Shown: positions 36,726 to 45,114 of the stretch, in pieces
Position numbering within the stretch: the first letter of the stretch is position 1
Layout: every line of letters begins with the position of its first letter
Source: Ureibacillus sinduriensis BLB-1 = JCM 15800
GTDB lineage: Bacteria; Bacillota; Bacilli; Bacillales_A; Planococcaceae
Length of the DNA: 64,000 bases
Assembly (NCBI RefSeq): GCF_000772955.1
Contig: NZ_JPVO01000054.1
Span: 186,001-250,000, forward strand
Direction: 5' to 3'
The notes under the pieces: generated by a model
Database searches by the model: none
Told to the model about the DNA's origin: nothing
What the model saw: the letters and a program-made list of their open reading frames with translations, nothing else
Program-made: the position numbers and the translations under genes

Positions 36726-37472
36726 ATGAGTCAAACATTAATTGATATGAAAAATGTGTCTTTTCAATATGAATATACGCAAGTTCTAAAAAACATCTCC
36801 CTAAAAGTGGAGGAAGGGGACTTTCTTGCAATCCTTGGCCCGAATGGTTCAGGTAAATCAACATTGTTAAAGTTGTTGCTGGGATTACTAAAACCGATGA
36901 CGGGGGAAGTTCAACTTTTTGGCCAATCGAACGAAACATTCCGTAATAGAGAATGGATTGGCTATGTTTCCCAAAAATCGAATGCATTTAACTCGGGTTT
37001 CCCGGCAACAGTCGAGGAAGTCGTCAAAAGTGGTTTGACGAAAAAAACAGGACTCTTAAAAAAAATGCCGAAAGATGCAAATTTCAAAGTTATTGAAGCA
37101 TTAACCTCCGTAGGTATGGAACAATACCATACCCGAAATATCGGTCAGCTATCTGGTGGACAGCAACAAAGAGTTTTTATTGCAAGAGCACTTATTTCAG
37201 ACCCAAAAGTTCTAATCCTGGATGAGCCGACTGTTGGGATTGATCATGAAAATGTCCAATCATTTTATGATATGTTGGCAAAGTTAAACGAGGAACAAAA
37301 TAAGACAATTATTTTAGTGACTCATGATGTGGACACAGTATCTAACCGCATCAGTCATGTTGCCTGCTTAAATCAAACAATCCATTTCCATGGATTCAAG
37401 AAGGAGTTTGATACAATTTCCCAAACTCAATTGGACAATTGGTATGGACATTCGGTTAGAAAGATTCATTGA
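36726..37472 (+). CDS. znuC: Zinc ABC transporter ATP-binding protein
   Basis: 248 residues. ABC ATPase with Walker A GPNGSGKST (about 38-46), Q-loop, signature LSGGQQQR (about 139), Walker B VLILDEPT (about 158) and H-loop THD. It powers zinc import with the membrane partner encoded next. First gene of an operon with znuB and zur behind a Zur box, the same order as Listeria zurAMR. No zinc-binding lipoprotein (ZnuA/AdcA) lies in the window. Confidence 0.93.
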   Translation: MSQTLIDMKNVSFQYEYTQVLKNISLKVEEGDFLAILGPNGSGKSTLLKLLLGLLKPMTGEVQLFGQSNETFRNREWIGYVSQKSNAFNSGFPATVEEVVKSGLTKKTGLLKKMPKDANFKVIEALTSVGMEQYHTRNIGQLSGGQQQRVFIARALISDPKVLILDEPTVGIDHENVQSFYDMLAKLNEEQNKTIILVTHDVDTVSNRISHVACLNQTIHFHGFKKEFDTISQTQLDNWYGHSVRKIH

Positions 37473-37487
37473 TAAGGAGAAGGCAAA

Positions 37488-38351
37488 ATGATTGAAGCAA
37501 TTTTAAACTATGAATTTTTACAAAACGCCTTTATCTCAGGGCTTGTTATTGGTGTCATCGCACCGTTATTAGGTGTTTTCATCGTTGTACGACGGATGTC
37601 TCTCATTGCAGACGCCTTATCGCACGTAACATTGGCAGGGATCGCCGGGAGCTTATACTTAAGCCAGAGCTTCTCTTGGTTGATTCTATTGAACCCAATT
37701 TATTTAGGAATTGCTGCGGCTGTGAGTGGTTCCATTTTAATTGAACGGTTGCGGAGACTTTACAAACATTATGAAGAGTTGGCCATACCCATTATCATGT
37801 CGGCGGGTATTGGACTGACTGCCATCTTTGTATCTTTGGCAAGTGGCTTTAATACCGATTTAATGAGCTATTTATTCGGTTCTGTTTCGGCTGTGTCAAG
37901 ACAGGATTTATGGATTGTAATAGGAATTGCGGTGATCGTAATCGTATTCTTGTTTTTGTTCTTCAAAGAGATGTTCGTCCTTGCTTTTGATGAGGAATAT
38001 GCATATGCTAGCGGACTGCCGGCCAAGTGGATTCACTTCTTGTTCATGTTGATCGTTGCCCTTGTTATTGCGGCTAGTATGAGAATTGTTGGGATATTGT
38101 TAGTTTCTTCATTAATCACATTACCGGTTGCCGCAAGTATGCGAATAGCCAAAGGCTTCAAACAAACAATTATTTATTCCATCCTTTTTGGGGAAGCAGC
38201 TGTTATCATTGGGTTAGTGAGTGCGTACTATTTAAATCTGGCTCCAGGTGGTACAATTGTCGTTACCTCCATATTAATTCTATTAATTGTCATTTTAGTG
38301 AAAAAAATCGTACTTAGTTCAAATGCCAAGGAAAGGGGAGCGGTTAAATGA
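37488..38351 (+). CDS. znuB: Zinc ABC transporter permease
   Basis: 287 residues, ABC-3 family permease with eight or nine TM helices. The family motif [19 protein letters not shown] (about 35-53) is present. AAGGAGAAGGC precedes the ATG 15 bases after znuC. It overlaps zur by 4 bases. Confidence 0.93.
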   Translation: MIEAILNYEFLQNAFISGLVIGVIAPLLGVFIVVRRMSLIADALSHVTLAGIAGSLYLSQSFSWLILLNPIYLGIAAAVSGSILIERLRRLYKHYEELAIPIIMSAGIGLTAIFVSLASGFNTDLMSYLFGSVSAVSRQDLWIVIGIAVIVIVFLFLFFKEMFVLAFDEEYAYASGLPAKWIHFLFMLIVALVIAASMRIVGILLVSSLITLPVAASMRIAKGFKQTIIYSILFGEAAVIIGLVSAYYLNLAPGGTIVVTSILILLIVILVKKIVLSSNAKERGAVK

Positions 38352-38758
38352 ATTTAACGAAAGCATGGGAAATACTAAAGGATAACGGTTATAAAAAAAC
38401 AGATAAACGTGAATTAATATTAAATATGTTCCAAGAAACGGATAAATATTTAACTGCAAAGGATCTCTTATCTGTCTTGAAGAAGGACTTTCCTGGAATG
38501 AGTTTCGATACAATATACCGGAATTTGGCTACATTTGTTGACCTGGGGATTTTAGAAGAAACCGAGTTGAATGGTGAGAGGAATTTCCGCATGCAGTGTG
38601 AATCTGATCACCATCATCACCACTTTATTTGCATGGAATGCGGGAACGTAAAAGAAATCTCCATTTGCCCTATGGAAATGTTGAATGAAAAACTTCCCGG
38701 TTACACGATAGAAGCTCATAAATTCGAAATCTACGGAAAGTGCTTAAGTTGTACTTAA
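38348..38758 (+). CDS. zur: Fur-family zinc repressor Zur
   Basis: 136 residues. An N-terminal winged helix ([12 protein letters not shown], then [20 protein letters not shown]) and a C-terminal dimerisation domain with a His-rich DHHHHHF stretch and structural zinc cysteines CMEC (about 95-98) and CLSC (near the end). Zn-loaded Zur would bind the box at 36689 and shut its own operon. The start ATG overlaps the znuB stop (ATGA). Matches B. subtilis YqfV/Zur in position. Fur or PerR are excluded by context, not by motif alone. Confidence 0.92.
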   Translation: MNLTKAWEILKDNGYKKTDKRELILNMFQETDKYLTAKDLLSVLKKDFPGMSFDTIYRNLATFVDLGILEETELNGERNFRMQCESDHHHHHFICMECGNVKEISICPMEMLNEKLPGYTIEAHKFEIYGKCLSCT

Positions 38759-38818
38759 TCGGTTGCTCTTTCTCTTTATCAAATCGGAGAAATAAAAATA
38801 CTATTCTTCTGGAAAATA

Positions 38819-38827
38819 TGGTATATT
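38819..38827 (+). promoter_or_regulatory. Extended -10 promoter of the cobalamin cluster
   Basis: TGGTATATT is an extended -10 (TGn plus TATATT). No good -35 is seen. It places the transcript start at about 38834, at the 5' end of the riboswitch. Confidence 0.6.
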
Positions 38828-38837
38828 GCTGTTAAGT

Positions 38838-39005
38838 GAATAGTGTTTGCAGGAAGAAGATGCGTAAGAACGCTTAATTGGGAATTCGGTGCAAAACCGA
38901 GGCTGTGTCCGCAACTGTATGTGCTAGTTTCAGGAATTTGCCACTATCTAGTGTTGATGGGAAGGCTCTTTGAAATGCTATGCATAAGCCAGGAGACCTA
39001 TCTTT
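38838..39005 (+). ncRNA. Adenosylcobalamin riboswitch
   Basis: Conserved core seen in order: GGGAATTCGGTGCAAAACCG then AGGCTGTGTCCGCAACTGTA (about 38880-38919), and the B12 box AAGCCAGGAGACC (38986-38998). It binds adenosylcobalamin and lowers downstream expression. The first gene, a terminator and the whole corrinoid cluster follow. Confidence 0.96.
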
Positions 39006-39092
39006 TTCTGATCGTAACAAAACTCTTCGGAAATAAAGGGAATGTACGGCTTGATTGAAGGAATCGTTATTGTATAAGTTCTATAATATTTT

Positions 39093-39126
39093 GCCATCCA
39101 TTTTCCCGGATGGCTTTTTATTTTTT
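39093..39126 (+). terminator. Riboswitch-controlled terminator
   Basis: GCCATCC (39093-39099) pairs with GGATGGC (39108-39114), 8-nt loop, then TTTTTATTTTTT. Expression platform of the cobalamin riboswitch. Confidence 0.85.
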
Positions 39127-39178
39127 ATAATTGAAGAATGAGTGATTCACTAATTGTTTTTGTTGGGGAGGATTAACT

Positions 39179-39730
39179 ATTCGAAAGGATATGCGATTTA
39201 GCTGTTATCCATTTATGCGTGAGCAAGGAAGTTTGGTTGATTTTGAAATCAGGACAGATTCTCTTACGACACGAATTGGAGCTGTCTTGCCTGCGATACG
39301 TGATGTCGAAGAGTGTCGGATTGTTTATGAAGACTTGCAAGCAATCCAGCCAAATGCGTACCATGTAAACGGCTCTGTTCGAGGGAAATTGGCAATTTCC
39401 GAAGGAGACTTACAATGGTTAAGTGAGCGCTATGATTTTTATGTGGATCAAGTTGGGGATGTAATTCAGCAATTTGTATTACCTCAAGGGTGTGAGGCGG
39501 GGGCATTGCTTCATATTTGTCGCAGTGAAGCAAAAAAATCATATCGTGCACTTCATAAAGTTAGCGAAGAACGTGAAGTTCCAGAAATTTTGTTTGATTA
39601 TCTAGGCCTTCTTGCAAATGTATTTTTTGTTATGGCCGTCTATACGAACCGTAAACAAGGTGTGGATGAAATATCTTTTGTAAGTAAATCCTATCCAATA
39701 AAGAAAAAACGAAAAGAGGAAATACAATGA
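39179..39730 (+). CDS. PduO/YvqK-like protein with degenerate active site; probable ATT start
   Basis: 183 residues if started at ATT 39179, which lies 7 bases after a strong GGGGAGG; the first ATG (39191, 179 residues) has its only SD-like bases 2 away. The C-terminal two thirds aligns by eye with PduO-type cob(I)alamin adenosyltransferases (FVLPQGCEAGALLHICR, LFDYLGLLANVFFVMA). The N-terminal ATP loop (KTGDKGTTG in B. subtilis YvqK) is missing, and the catalytic RRAER region reads KKSYR, so Glu becomes Tyr. It is the first gene under the riboswitch. It may be inactive, corrinoid-binding or a different enzyme. Confidence 0.75.
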   Translation: MRKDMRFSCYPFMREQGSLVDFEIRTDSLTTRIGAVLPAIRDVEECRIVYEDLQAIQPNAYHVNGSVRGKLAISEGDLQWLSERYDFYVDQVGDVIQQFVLPQGCEAGALLHICRSEAKKSYRALHKVSEEREVPEILFDYLGLLANVFFVMAVYTNRKQGVDEISFVSKSYPIKKKRKEEIQ

Positions 39731-40689
39731 AGTTTATTAACAAAAAGTGGTTGGCCCCATTAGCTATTTCATTAGTTTTAGTTGGATGTAATTCACAAGA
39801 CACAACTAAAAACAGCAACACAACAAACACCGACACTACCGAAAAGGAAAGTACAGAGGAGACGGGTCCATATACAGTGATGGATGACCGCGGTGTTGAA
39901 ATAACATTTGAAGAAGTGCCGGAAACTATCGTCTCATTACAACCAAGTAATACGGAAATTTTATTTGAGCTTGGAGTGGGCGGGCAAATTATCGGTGCAA
40001 CTGAATATGATACATACCCAGAAGAAGCACTTGAGATCGAACGAGTTTCGACTTCGATGGTTATTAATACGGAAAGAGTAATTGAAATGCAGCCTGATGT
40101 CGTATTTGCATATACTTCAGGGGATGCAAGCCCTATTGAACAGTTGGAAAGTGCCGGGCTGAAGGTATTTGTCATTAAAACGGCCGCAACCATTGATGAT
40201 GTATACGGAGACATTGAGCAGATGGCAGCAGTGTTAAACCTTGAAGAAAAAGCAGATGAGATTGTTTCGGGAATCGAGGATCAAATTGCAGCGGTTCAAG
40301 AAAAAACGGCATCGCTTGATAAAAAGGAAAAAGTTTACTTTGAAATTTCCCCATCACCAGACATTTGGTCTGTAGGCTCTGGTACTTTCCAGCAGGAGCT
40401 GATCGAAGCAGCGGGTGTTGAAAATATTTATGCCGATCAGCAAAGTTGGTTTGAGGTCTCAGAAGAGGATATCATTACACGAAACCCGGAAGCGATCATT
40501 ACTACCGTAAACTATAGTGAAGATCCAAAAGGAGAAATATTAGCCCGGGAAGGTTGGTCAACTATTTCGGCGATTCAAAATGATGAAGTATATGAATTAA
40601 ACGCCGACATCCTGGATCGTCCAGGTCCACGGATTGGAGAAGCAATCGAACTGATTGCATCGACAATCTATCCTGAATTGTTTAACTAA
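39727..40689 (+). CDS. btuF: Corrinoid-binding lipoprotein BtuF
   Basis: 320 residues. Lipobox LVLVGC with Cys at about 19-20, an Asn/Thr-rich linker, then a helical-backbone type III binding protein (VPETIVSLQPSNTEILFELG; GLKVFVI; CSP-like GSGTFQQELIEAAG). It captures cobalamin or cobinamide at the cell surface. The riboswitch, overlap (ATGA) with the preceding gene and CobU downstream support corrinoid over siderophore. No BtuC or BtuD is in the window, so its permease is elsewhere. Confidence 0.88.
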   Translation: MKFINKKWLAPLAISLVLVGCNSQDTTKNSNTTNTDTTEKESTEETGPYTVMDDRGVEITFEEVPETIVSLQPSNTEILFELGVGGQIIGATEYDTYPEEALEIERVSTSMVINTERVIEMQPDVVFAYTSGDASPIEQLESAGLKVFVIKTAATIDDVYGDIEQMAAVLNLEEKADEIVSGIEDQIAAVQEKTASLDKKEKVYFEISPSPDIWSVGSGTFQQELIEAAGVENIYADQQSWFEVSEEDIITRNPEAIITTVNYSEDPKGEILAREGWSTISAIQNDEVYELNADILDRPGPRIGEAIELIASTIYPELFN

Positions 40690-40699
40690 ACGTACGAAG

Positions 40700-40736
40700 G
40701 GCAAATTCTTTTAAGAGTTTGCCTTTTCGTTTTTTC
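40700..40736 (+). terminator. Intrinsic terminator between btuF and cobU
   Basis: 9-bp stem (40700-40708 with 40715-40723, one G-U), 6-nt loop, then TTTTCGTTTTTT. It would reduce readthrough into the assembly genes. Confidence 0.8.
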
Positions 40737-40783
40737 TATCATGAACAACAATGAGGGCTATCAAATTTTTTCAGGAGGCAAAA

Positions 40784-41350
40784 ATGGCAAAAGTAATTTT
40801 TATCACTGGCGGTGTTCGGAGCGGGAAAAGTGCTTTCGCAGAATATTATGCCAAACAGCTTTATCAAGAATTGGAACGAAGCAGTCTGTACTATATTGCC
40901 TCGGGAGTTGCCGTTGATGAAGAGATGGAAATGCGGATAAGACGCCACCAGAAAGATCGTGAAAATTCGGCAATAAAGTGGAGTACAATTGAAATACAAG
41001 ACGACCCGAAGTTGCCGGAAAACATCTCGCCAAAGCAATCAGTGATTTTATGGGATTGTATTACAACCTGGCTTAGTAATATCCTGTATATCACCGAACA
41101 CCTTGAAGCTAATGCCAGAATGCTAGAAATTGAGAAGTACCTTGTGAAACTGAAAAAACTATTCATAAGCTGGAAAAAGAATGATGGGATTATCCTCCTT
41201 GTATCGAACGAAATTCTGGATGAGCCGGCTTCTTCCTACGCCGAGGCGAATTATTATCGGCGACTGCTAGGAGAATTGCATCAATGGATCGTCCATTATA
41301 GTGACGAGGCATACGAAATGGATTATAGTAAGGTTGAACGTTGGAAATAG
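40784..41350 (+). CDS. cobU: Adenosylcobinamide kinase / guanylyltransferase CobU
   Basis: 188 residues. Phosphorylates adenosylcobinamide and transfers GMP to give AdoCbi-GDP. P-loop TGGVRSGKS (about 8-16), the GMP-accepting His region MRIRRHQKDR (about 50-59), WDCITTWLSN (about 88) and LLVSNEI (about 143). The usual GxGIVP and SGLPL C-terminal motifs are replaced (SNEILDEPASSYAE; DYSKVERWK). TCAGGAGGCAAAA precedes ATG 40784. A second, shorter CobU-like gene lies downstream. Confidence 0.88.
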   Translation: MAKVIFITGGVRSGKSAFAEYYAKQLYQELERSSLYYIASGVAVDEEMEMRIRRHQKDRENSAIKWSTIEIQDDPKLPENISPKQSVILWDCITTWLSNILYITEHLEANARMLEIEKYLVKLKKLFISWKKNDGIILLVSNEILDEPASSYAEANYYRRLLGELHQWIVHYSDEAYEMDYSKVERWK

Positions 41351-41363
41351 GAAGGTGCCCATT

Positions 41364-42137
41364 TTGAAGAACAGTTTGATCGGATTTCTATTATCGTTTC
41401 AATTTTTTTCGTCATTGCCTATTCGCAAACAACTTCCGATGAACTCACAAACAGTGACAACCATGTATATCATGCTGCCCATTTTGGGCATTTTAATGGG
41501 ATGCTCCTTAAACATACTGCACCTGGTAAATGAGCAGTCTGTTCAGGTTTCAGCTTTGTTGTTTGCCGTTTTAGTAGCAGTGGCAGGAATCGTCATGACC
41601 GGGGGACTGCATCTGGATGGCTGGATTGATATGGGGGATGCTTATTTTTCCTATCAGGACCAAAAAAAGCGACTCGAAATATTGGAAGATTCACGGGTTG
41701 GAGCCTTTGGGGCCATTTGTCTGGTAGTCTTGTTGCTATTAAAAATTGGTTTTATTTTTGAACTATTGATTAACGAAACACCGAATCTCAGTTTCTATTT
41801 CCTTGCAATTCCTTTTTTAAGCCGGTTAGCTTTACTAGTTTACTTCTCCGCAACAGACACAGTAAAAGAAACTGGATTAGCTGCTTATTTTAAGTCCAGT
41901 GTTAACCCGACAAAAATTTTGTCTGCAATCATCATCTATATATTATTATTCAGTATGCTTACATATTTATTGGTCGGTATAAACGGAATCATATTAATCG
42001 GCTGCATGCTTCTATTCGTTTTCCTTTTCCGAAAGTGGACGATTAGAAACTTTGGTGGAATGACCGGAGACTTATTGGGAGCATTAAACGAAGGGACTGA
42101 GGTGTTCTTATGGGGAATCCTGTTATTGTTCATCTAA
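41364..42137 (+). CDS. cobS: Adenosylcobinamide-GDP ribazoletransferase CobS
   Basis: 257 residues, TTG start with GGAAGGTG 7-8 bases upstream; the longer frame into cobU has no SD. Polytopic membrane enzyme (six or seven TM helices) joining AdoCbi-GDP to alpha-ribazole or its phosphate. The DGxxDxxDA metal-binding motif is seen as LDGWIDMGDA (about 82), followed by EDSRVGAFG. 13 bases after cobU; overlaps cobC by 28 bases. Confidence 0.93.
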   Translation: MKNSLIGFLLSFQFFSSLPIRKQLPMNSQTVTTMYIMLPILGILMGCSLNILHLVNEQSVQVSALLFAVLVAVAGIVMTGGLHLDGWIDMGDAYFSYQDQKKRLEILEDSRVGAFGAICLVVLLLLKIGFIFELLINETPNLSFYFLAIPFLSRLALLVYFSATDTVKETGLAAYFKSSVNPTKILSAIIIYILLFSMLTYLLVGINGIILIGCMLLFVFLFRKWTIRNFGGMTGDLLGALNEGTEVFLWGILLLFI

Positions 42138-42709
42138 TACGGCATGAAAAGACAGATGCCAACAAAAAGGGTAAATATATAGGGTGGACCGATGAACCGA
42201 TTCGAGTAAAGGAATCAACATTTCATGTTCCTATAAATCCGGCATTGGTATACGGTAGTGATTTAAGAAGGTGTATTGAAACAGCACAGCTTTACTTTCC
42301 GAAGGCAGACTATTTATCAGACCGTAATTTGAGGGAATTAAATTTTGGAGATTTTGAGATGAAGACCTATAAGGAACTTGAGAGTTCGACAATATATCGA
42401 CGCTGGATTGATGATCCGCAATTTAATACACCACCAAATGGGGAGTCCTATACCGACTTTGTAGAACGTGTGCATCAATCCATGCGGAAAATACTTACAA
42501 AGAGTGGCGAATATACCTTTGTTGTTCATGGTGGGGTCATTCGGGTATTGTTGTTTTTATTTGGACCGATGGAGATACCATTCCAGCAAATCACGGTGTC
42601 CCATAGAACCATCTATTCAATGCACTGGACTGATTTTTCCGAAGTAAGGGAGGGTAAACGATGCAAGTCATTATCGGAGGAGCCTATAATGGCAAAAGAA
42701 AGTTTGTAA
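42110..42709 (+). CDS. cobC: Alpha-ribazole phosphatase-type histidine phosphatase CobC
   Basis: 199 residues. Phosphoglycerate-mutase fold with the catalytic LIRHEKT (His about 11) near the N-terminus, a second Arg in SDLRRC, and VVHGGVIR with the second His (about 143). CobC removes the 5' phosphate of adenosylcobalamin phosphate or of alpha-ribazole phosphate. Overlaps cobS and the next gene, so translation is tightly coupled. Confidence 0.88.
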   Translation: MGNPVIVHLIRHEKTDANKKGKYIGWTDEPIRVKESTFHVPINPALVYGSDLRRCIETAQLYFPKADYLSDRNLRELNFGDFEMKTYKELESSTIYRRWIDDPQFNTPPNGESYTDFVERVHQSMRKILTKSGEYTFVVHGGVIRVLLFLFGPMEIPFQQITVSHRTIYSMHWTDFSEVREGKRCKSLSEEPIMAKESL

Positions 42710-43080
42710 AAGAGAAACTGCTGAACAATTCATCCACGAACATTCATTTCTTTGAAGGTGAAATCCCTACGAGCAATATGTTCTCGAAAGAAGAAATCAT
42801 TGTCATTGGAAATTTTGAAAAAATAATTCTTCAGAATGTTCACCTGGAGGAAGAGTTCATTGCAGAAGAAGTGTTCCACTTGATAAAAAAGTTGAATCAA
42901 CAGGCGCAAGTAATTTGTATTTGCACGGATATCGGCAGAGGGGTGGTACCGCTATTAAAGGAAGAAAGAAAATTACGTGATACTTGCGGCCGTCTATATC
43001 AAAAACTATTTTCCGAAAGTGAAAGTGTCATTCGGGTATGGTACGGTATCCCGCAAATTTTAAAAGGAGAGGTATTGTAA
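42661..43080 (+). CDS. CobU-like paralogue, truncated and divergent
   Basis: 139 residues. It begins with a P-loop-like IIGGAYNGKRK, where the residue after Lys is Arg instead of Ser/Thr. The end, ICTDIGRGVVPLLKEERKLR then GIPQILKG, matches the C-terminal motifs of CobU that the upstream cobU lacks. The guanylated-His segment and the DCxTxWL region are absent. AAGGGAGGGTAAACG precedes the ATG inside cobC. It could be a kinase-only or non-catalytic partner of CobU. Confidence 0.7.
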   Translation: MQVIIGGAYNGKRKFVKEKLLNNSSTNIHFFEGEIPTSNMFSKEEIIVIGNFEKIILQNVHLEEEFIAEEVFHLIKKLNQQAQVICICTDIGRGVVPLLKEERKLRDTCGRLYQKLFSESESVIRVWYGIPQILKGEVL

Positions 43081-43081
43081 A

Positions 43082-43576
43082 ATGAGGGTCTCCACTCTAA
43101 AACAAATAATTTTAACTGCATTAGTAGCCGCAATTTGTGTAATCGGCAGTTTCATAAAGATACCTGGATTCATGGCAACGGCTGCTTTGGATTCCGCTCC
43201 TGCATTAATAAGCGTTGCATTTTTACCACCACTTTACTCAGGATTCGCATCAGGAATAGGGCATTTGGCAACTGCTCTTACCTCTGGTTTTCCATCTGGC
43301 CCATTCCATTTACTTATTGCATTTGAAATGATGCTCATCACGTATATTTTTAATGTACTACATAGATCTGGTTATAACATGTTGAAATGGATATTTTTCA
43401 TTATCGGCAATGGTGTACTTGCAGCTCTTCCTTTCTATTATCTAATTTCACCCGCATTTTTTATTGGAGCCGTGCCAAACTTGGTCATTGCATCCGTCAT
43501 TAATGCTGTACTTGCGGCGATGGCACTACCTATAATCGAGAAAGTATTTCTGGAAGGGAAAGTATCGAAAATATGA
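43082..43576 (+). CDS. cblT: ECF transporter S component, alpha-ribazole type (CblT)
   Basis: 164 residues, five or six TM helices, typical ECF substrate-binding subunit (ALVAAICVIGSFIKIPG; SGFASGIGHLATALTSGFPSG). It would use the shared EcfA/A'/T module encoded elsewhere. The CblT assignment (import of alpha-ribazole, known from Listeria and Geobacillus) rests on sitting between a CobU-like gene and a CblS-like gene in a cobalamin riboswitch cluster. AAAGGAGAGG precedes the ATG. Overlaps the next gene by 4 bases. Confidence 0.78.
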   Translation: MRVSTLKQIILTALVAAICVIGSFIKIPGFMATAALDSAPALISVAFLPPLYSGFASGIGHLATALTSGFPSGPFHLLIAFEMMLITYIFNVLHRSGYNMLKWIFFIIGNGVLAALPFYYLISPAFFIGAVPNLVIASVINAVLAAMALPIIEKVFLEGKVSKI

Positions 43577-44247
43577 GGAACGCGATTAGAATAGACGACA
43601 CATCGGTTGTAACGATTGATAACTCTAGTTGTATTGGTGAAAAAGAATTGGATGAAGTCCATGTTTCGAATGAATTAACGGCATATTACTCAATGCGGGT
43701 TTCACTATTCGAGCAATGGTGTGCGGGTGCGGAGCCTACAAATATATTTTTATCAAACTTTAGCGGAGACGAGGCTTGGGCTGGTTATTGCAAAGGAATT
43801 CAAAAAGCATTTGACGAAATAGGTGTAACTATGCCGGCCATCAATGGTTCTTCTGAATCCAATTTCCAATCGCTGCAATCGGGTATTAGTTTAATGGTTA
43901 TTGGAAAGATAAAATTTGAAATTTGCACCGAACAACTTCAATGGTTTGTTATTGGAAGGCCGTTGGTAGGAAATGAAGTAATAACGGAATCACATCATGT
44001 CGTTAAATTAAAAGAAATATACGACCTGATTCGATTGGAAATTGCAAAACATGTCTGGCCGGTGGGATCAAAAGGGATACTTTCTGAACTTGGAAGAATC
44101 TTCCCGAATCGCAATTATGAATGCTCGGTAGATTTGCACAAATCCAGCGGACCCGCAACTTCTGTCATCGTGGGTGTGCCATTTAACAAAATAGAAGAGT
44201 TTAAAAGCCATCTAACAACAGAGTGTTATTCGGTAAGGATTTACTAA
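43573..44247 (+). CDS. cblS: AIR synthase-like kinase, probable alpha-ribazole kinase (CblS)
   Basis: 224 residues. A PurM/AIR-synthase-like layout: IDNSSCIGEKELDEV (about 15-29) as the ATP and metal site, FSGDEAWAGYCKGI (about 62-75), and NGSSESNFQSLQSG (about 87-100). In Listeria and Geobacillus, CblS phosphorylates imported alpha-ribazole to alpha-ribazole phosphate, bypassing CobT. Coupled to the CblT-like gene by ATGA overlap; last gene of the cluster. No cobT is seen here, which fits. Confidence 0.72.
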   Translation: MRNAIRIDDTSVVTIDNSSCIGEKELDEVHVSNELTAYYSMRVSLFEQWCAGAEPTNIFLSNFSGDEAWAGYCKGIQKAFDEIGVTMPAINGSSESNFQSLQSGISLMVIGKIKFEICTEQLQWFVIGRPLVGNEVITESHHVVKLKEIYDLIRLEIAKHVWPVGSKGILSELGRIFPNRNYECSVDLHKSSGPATSVIVGVPFNKIEEFKSHLTTECYSVRIY

Positions 44248-44266
44248 TTAGTAAGTTGACATATTG

Positions 44267-44306
44267 AAGCCCGGTTAATGTTACCAATGTAAAACTTACC
44301 GGGCTT
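44267..44306. repeat. Inverted repeat between cblS and the next gene
   Basis: 9-bp stem AAGCCCGGT (44267-44275) with ACCGGGCTT (44298-44306), 22-nt loop, between two convergent genes. No T tract on either side, so termination would be weak or assisted. Confidence 0.5.
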
Positions 44307-44310
44307 AATG

Positions 44311-44910
44311 CTATATCAGCGATTGCTTGTAATGATCAATATATATAAAGTACGCTTTATCATAATATTTTTTAATCATTTGAGAGAAAGATTCTTCACG
44401 CAATTCTTGAACGGCTGCTTTTACAAATAATGCTTGATCCTCTAGAAATATTTGGATTTCCTTCTCCGTATCATTTAATGCATTGAAGTATTTTCTTGAC
44501 TGCGAACGCTTCATTACGTCGTATAATCGATACTTCTTCATGACAAACAATATCCATTCGTTCAATCCTGTAGCTAAAAGTAGGGAAGCGAGATAGAATA
44601 GCTCTTGAGGTGCATTACTTCTATCTTTTAAATGTCTGAAATGTGTGTCATCCTTGATGGCATCATGGATTAGAAGATTCGCTGTGTAATAAATGGATGT
44701 TTCGTCCGTTTTGATAATAATTTCGTCATCGGGCAATAATAGGAGCCATATATTAAATGCGATAATCCACCCATCCAAGAGGCTGATTCCACCTTCCTTC
44801 AGAAGGGGCGAATAGTTGTCCAATTTGGATGCAATTTGTTTGAAAGTGTCGACATGATGTTGTTCAATATAAAATATACTGTTATCTATAGTAATCTCTT
44901 CATACATCAT
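44311..44910 (-). CDS. Hypothetical helical cytosolic protein
   Basis: 199 residues, not recognised. Helical throughout, acidic N-terminal half and a basic, Tyr/Lys-rich C-terminus; a mildly hydrophobic GGISLLDGWIIAFNIWLLLL (about 41-60) is too polar to be a clear TM. AAGAGGTG precedes two adjacent ATGs (44910 and 44907). No signal peptide. It has no functional neighbours; convergent with cblS. Confidence 0.7.
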   Translation of the reverse strand: MMYEEITIDNSIFYIEQHHVDTFKQIASKLDNYSPLLKEGGISLLDGWIIAFNIWLLLLPDDEIIIKTDETSIYYTANLLIHDAIKDDTHFRHLKDRSNAPQELFYLASLLLATGLNEWILFVMKKYRLYDVMKRSQSRKYFNALNDTEKEIQIFLEDQALFVKAAVQELREESFSQMIKKYYDKAYFIYIDHYKQSLI

Positions 44911-45070
44911 AAACACCTCTTAAAGTATAATAGACAATTTTTGCAAGTAGTTAATATTTAGTTTATGGAAATTATCTAATATTGACAATTAGAAAGTATG
45001 GTTTGTCGACAAAATAAGCAAAAGATAATAGAAAGTAGACGAGACGATAACGATTTATGTGTAAAGAGAC

Positions 45071-45108
45071 ATAAGAAAACTCCTCCTAATTCAGGAATTA
45101 GAAGGAGT
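45071..45108 (-). terminator. Intrinsic terminator of the cystine symporter gene
   Basis: 14-position stem with one mismatch (45079-45092 with 45095-45108), followed on minus by GTTTTCTT. Confidence 0.8.
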
Positions 45109-45114
45109 AGGTTG

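Noticed and set aside
44267-44306. Terminator after cblS
   Set aside because: The stem is good but there is no T tract on either strand; kept only as an inverted repeat.
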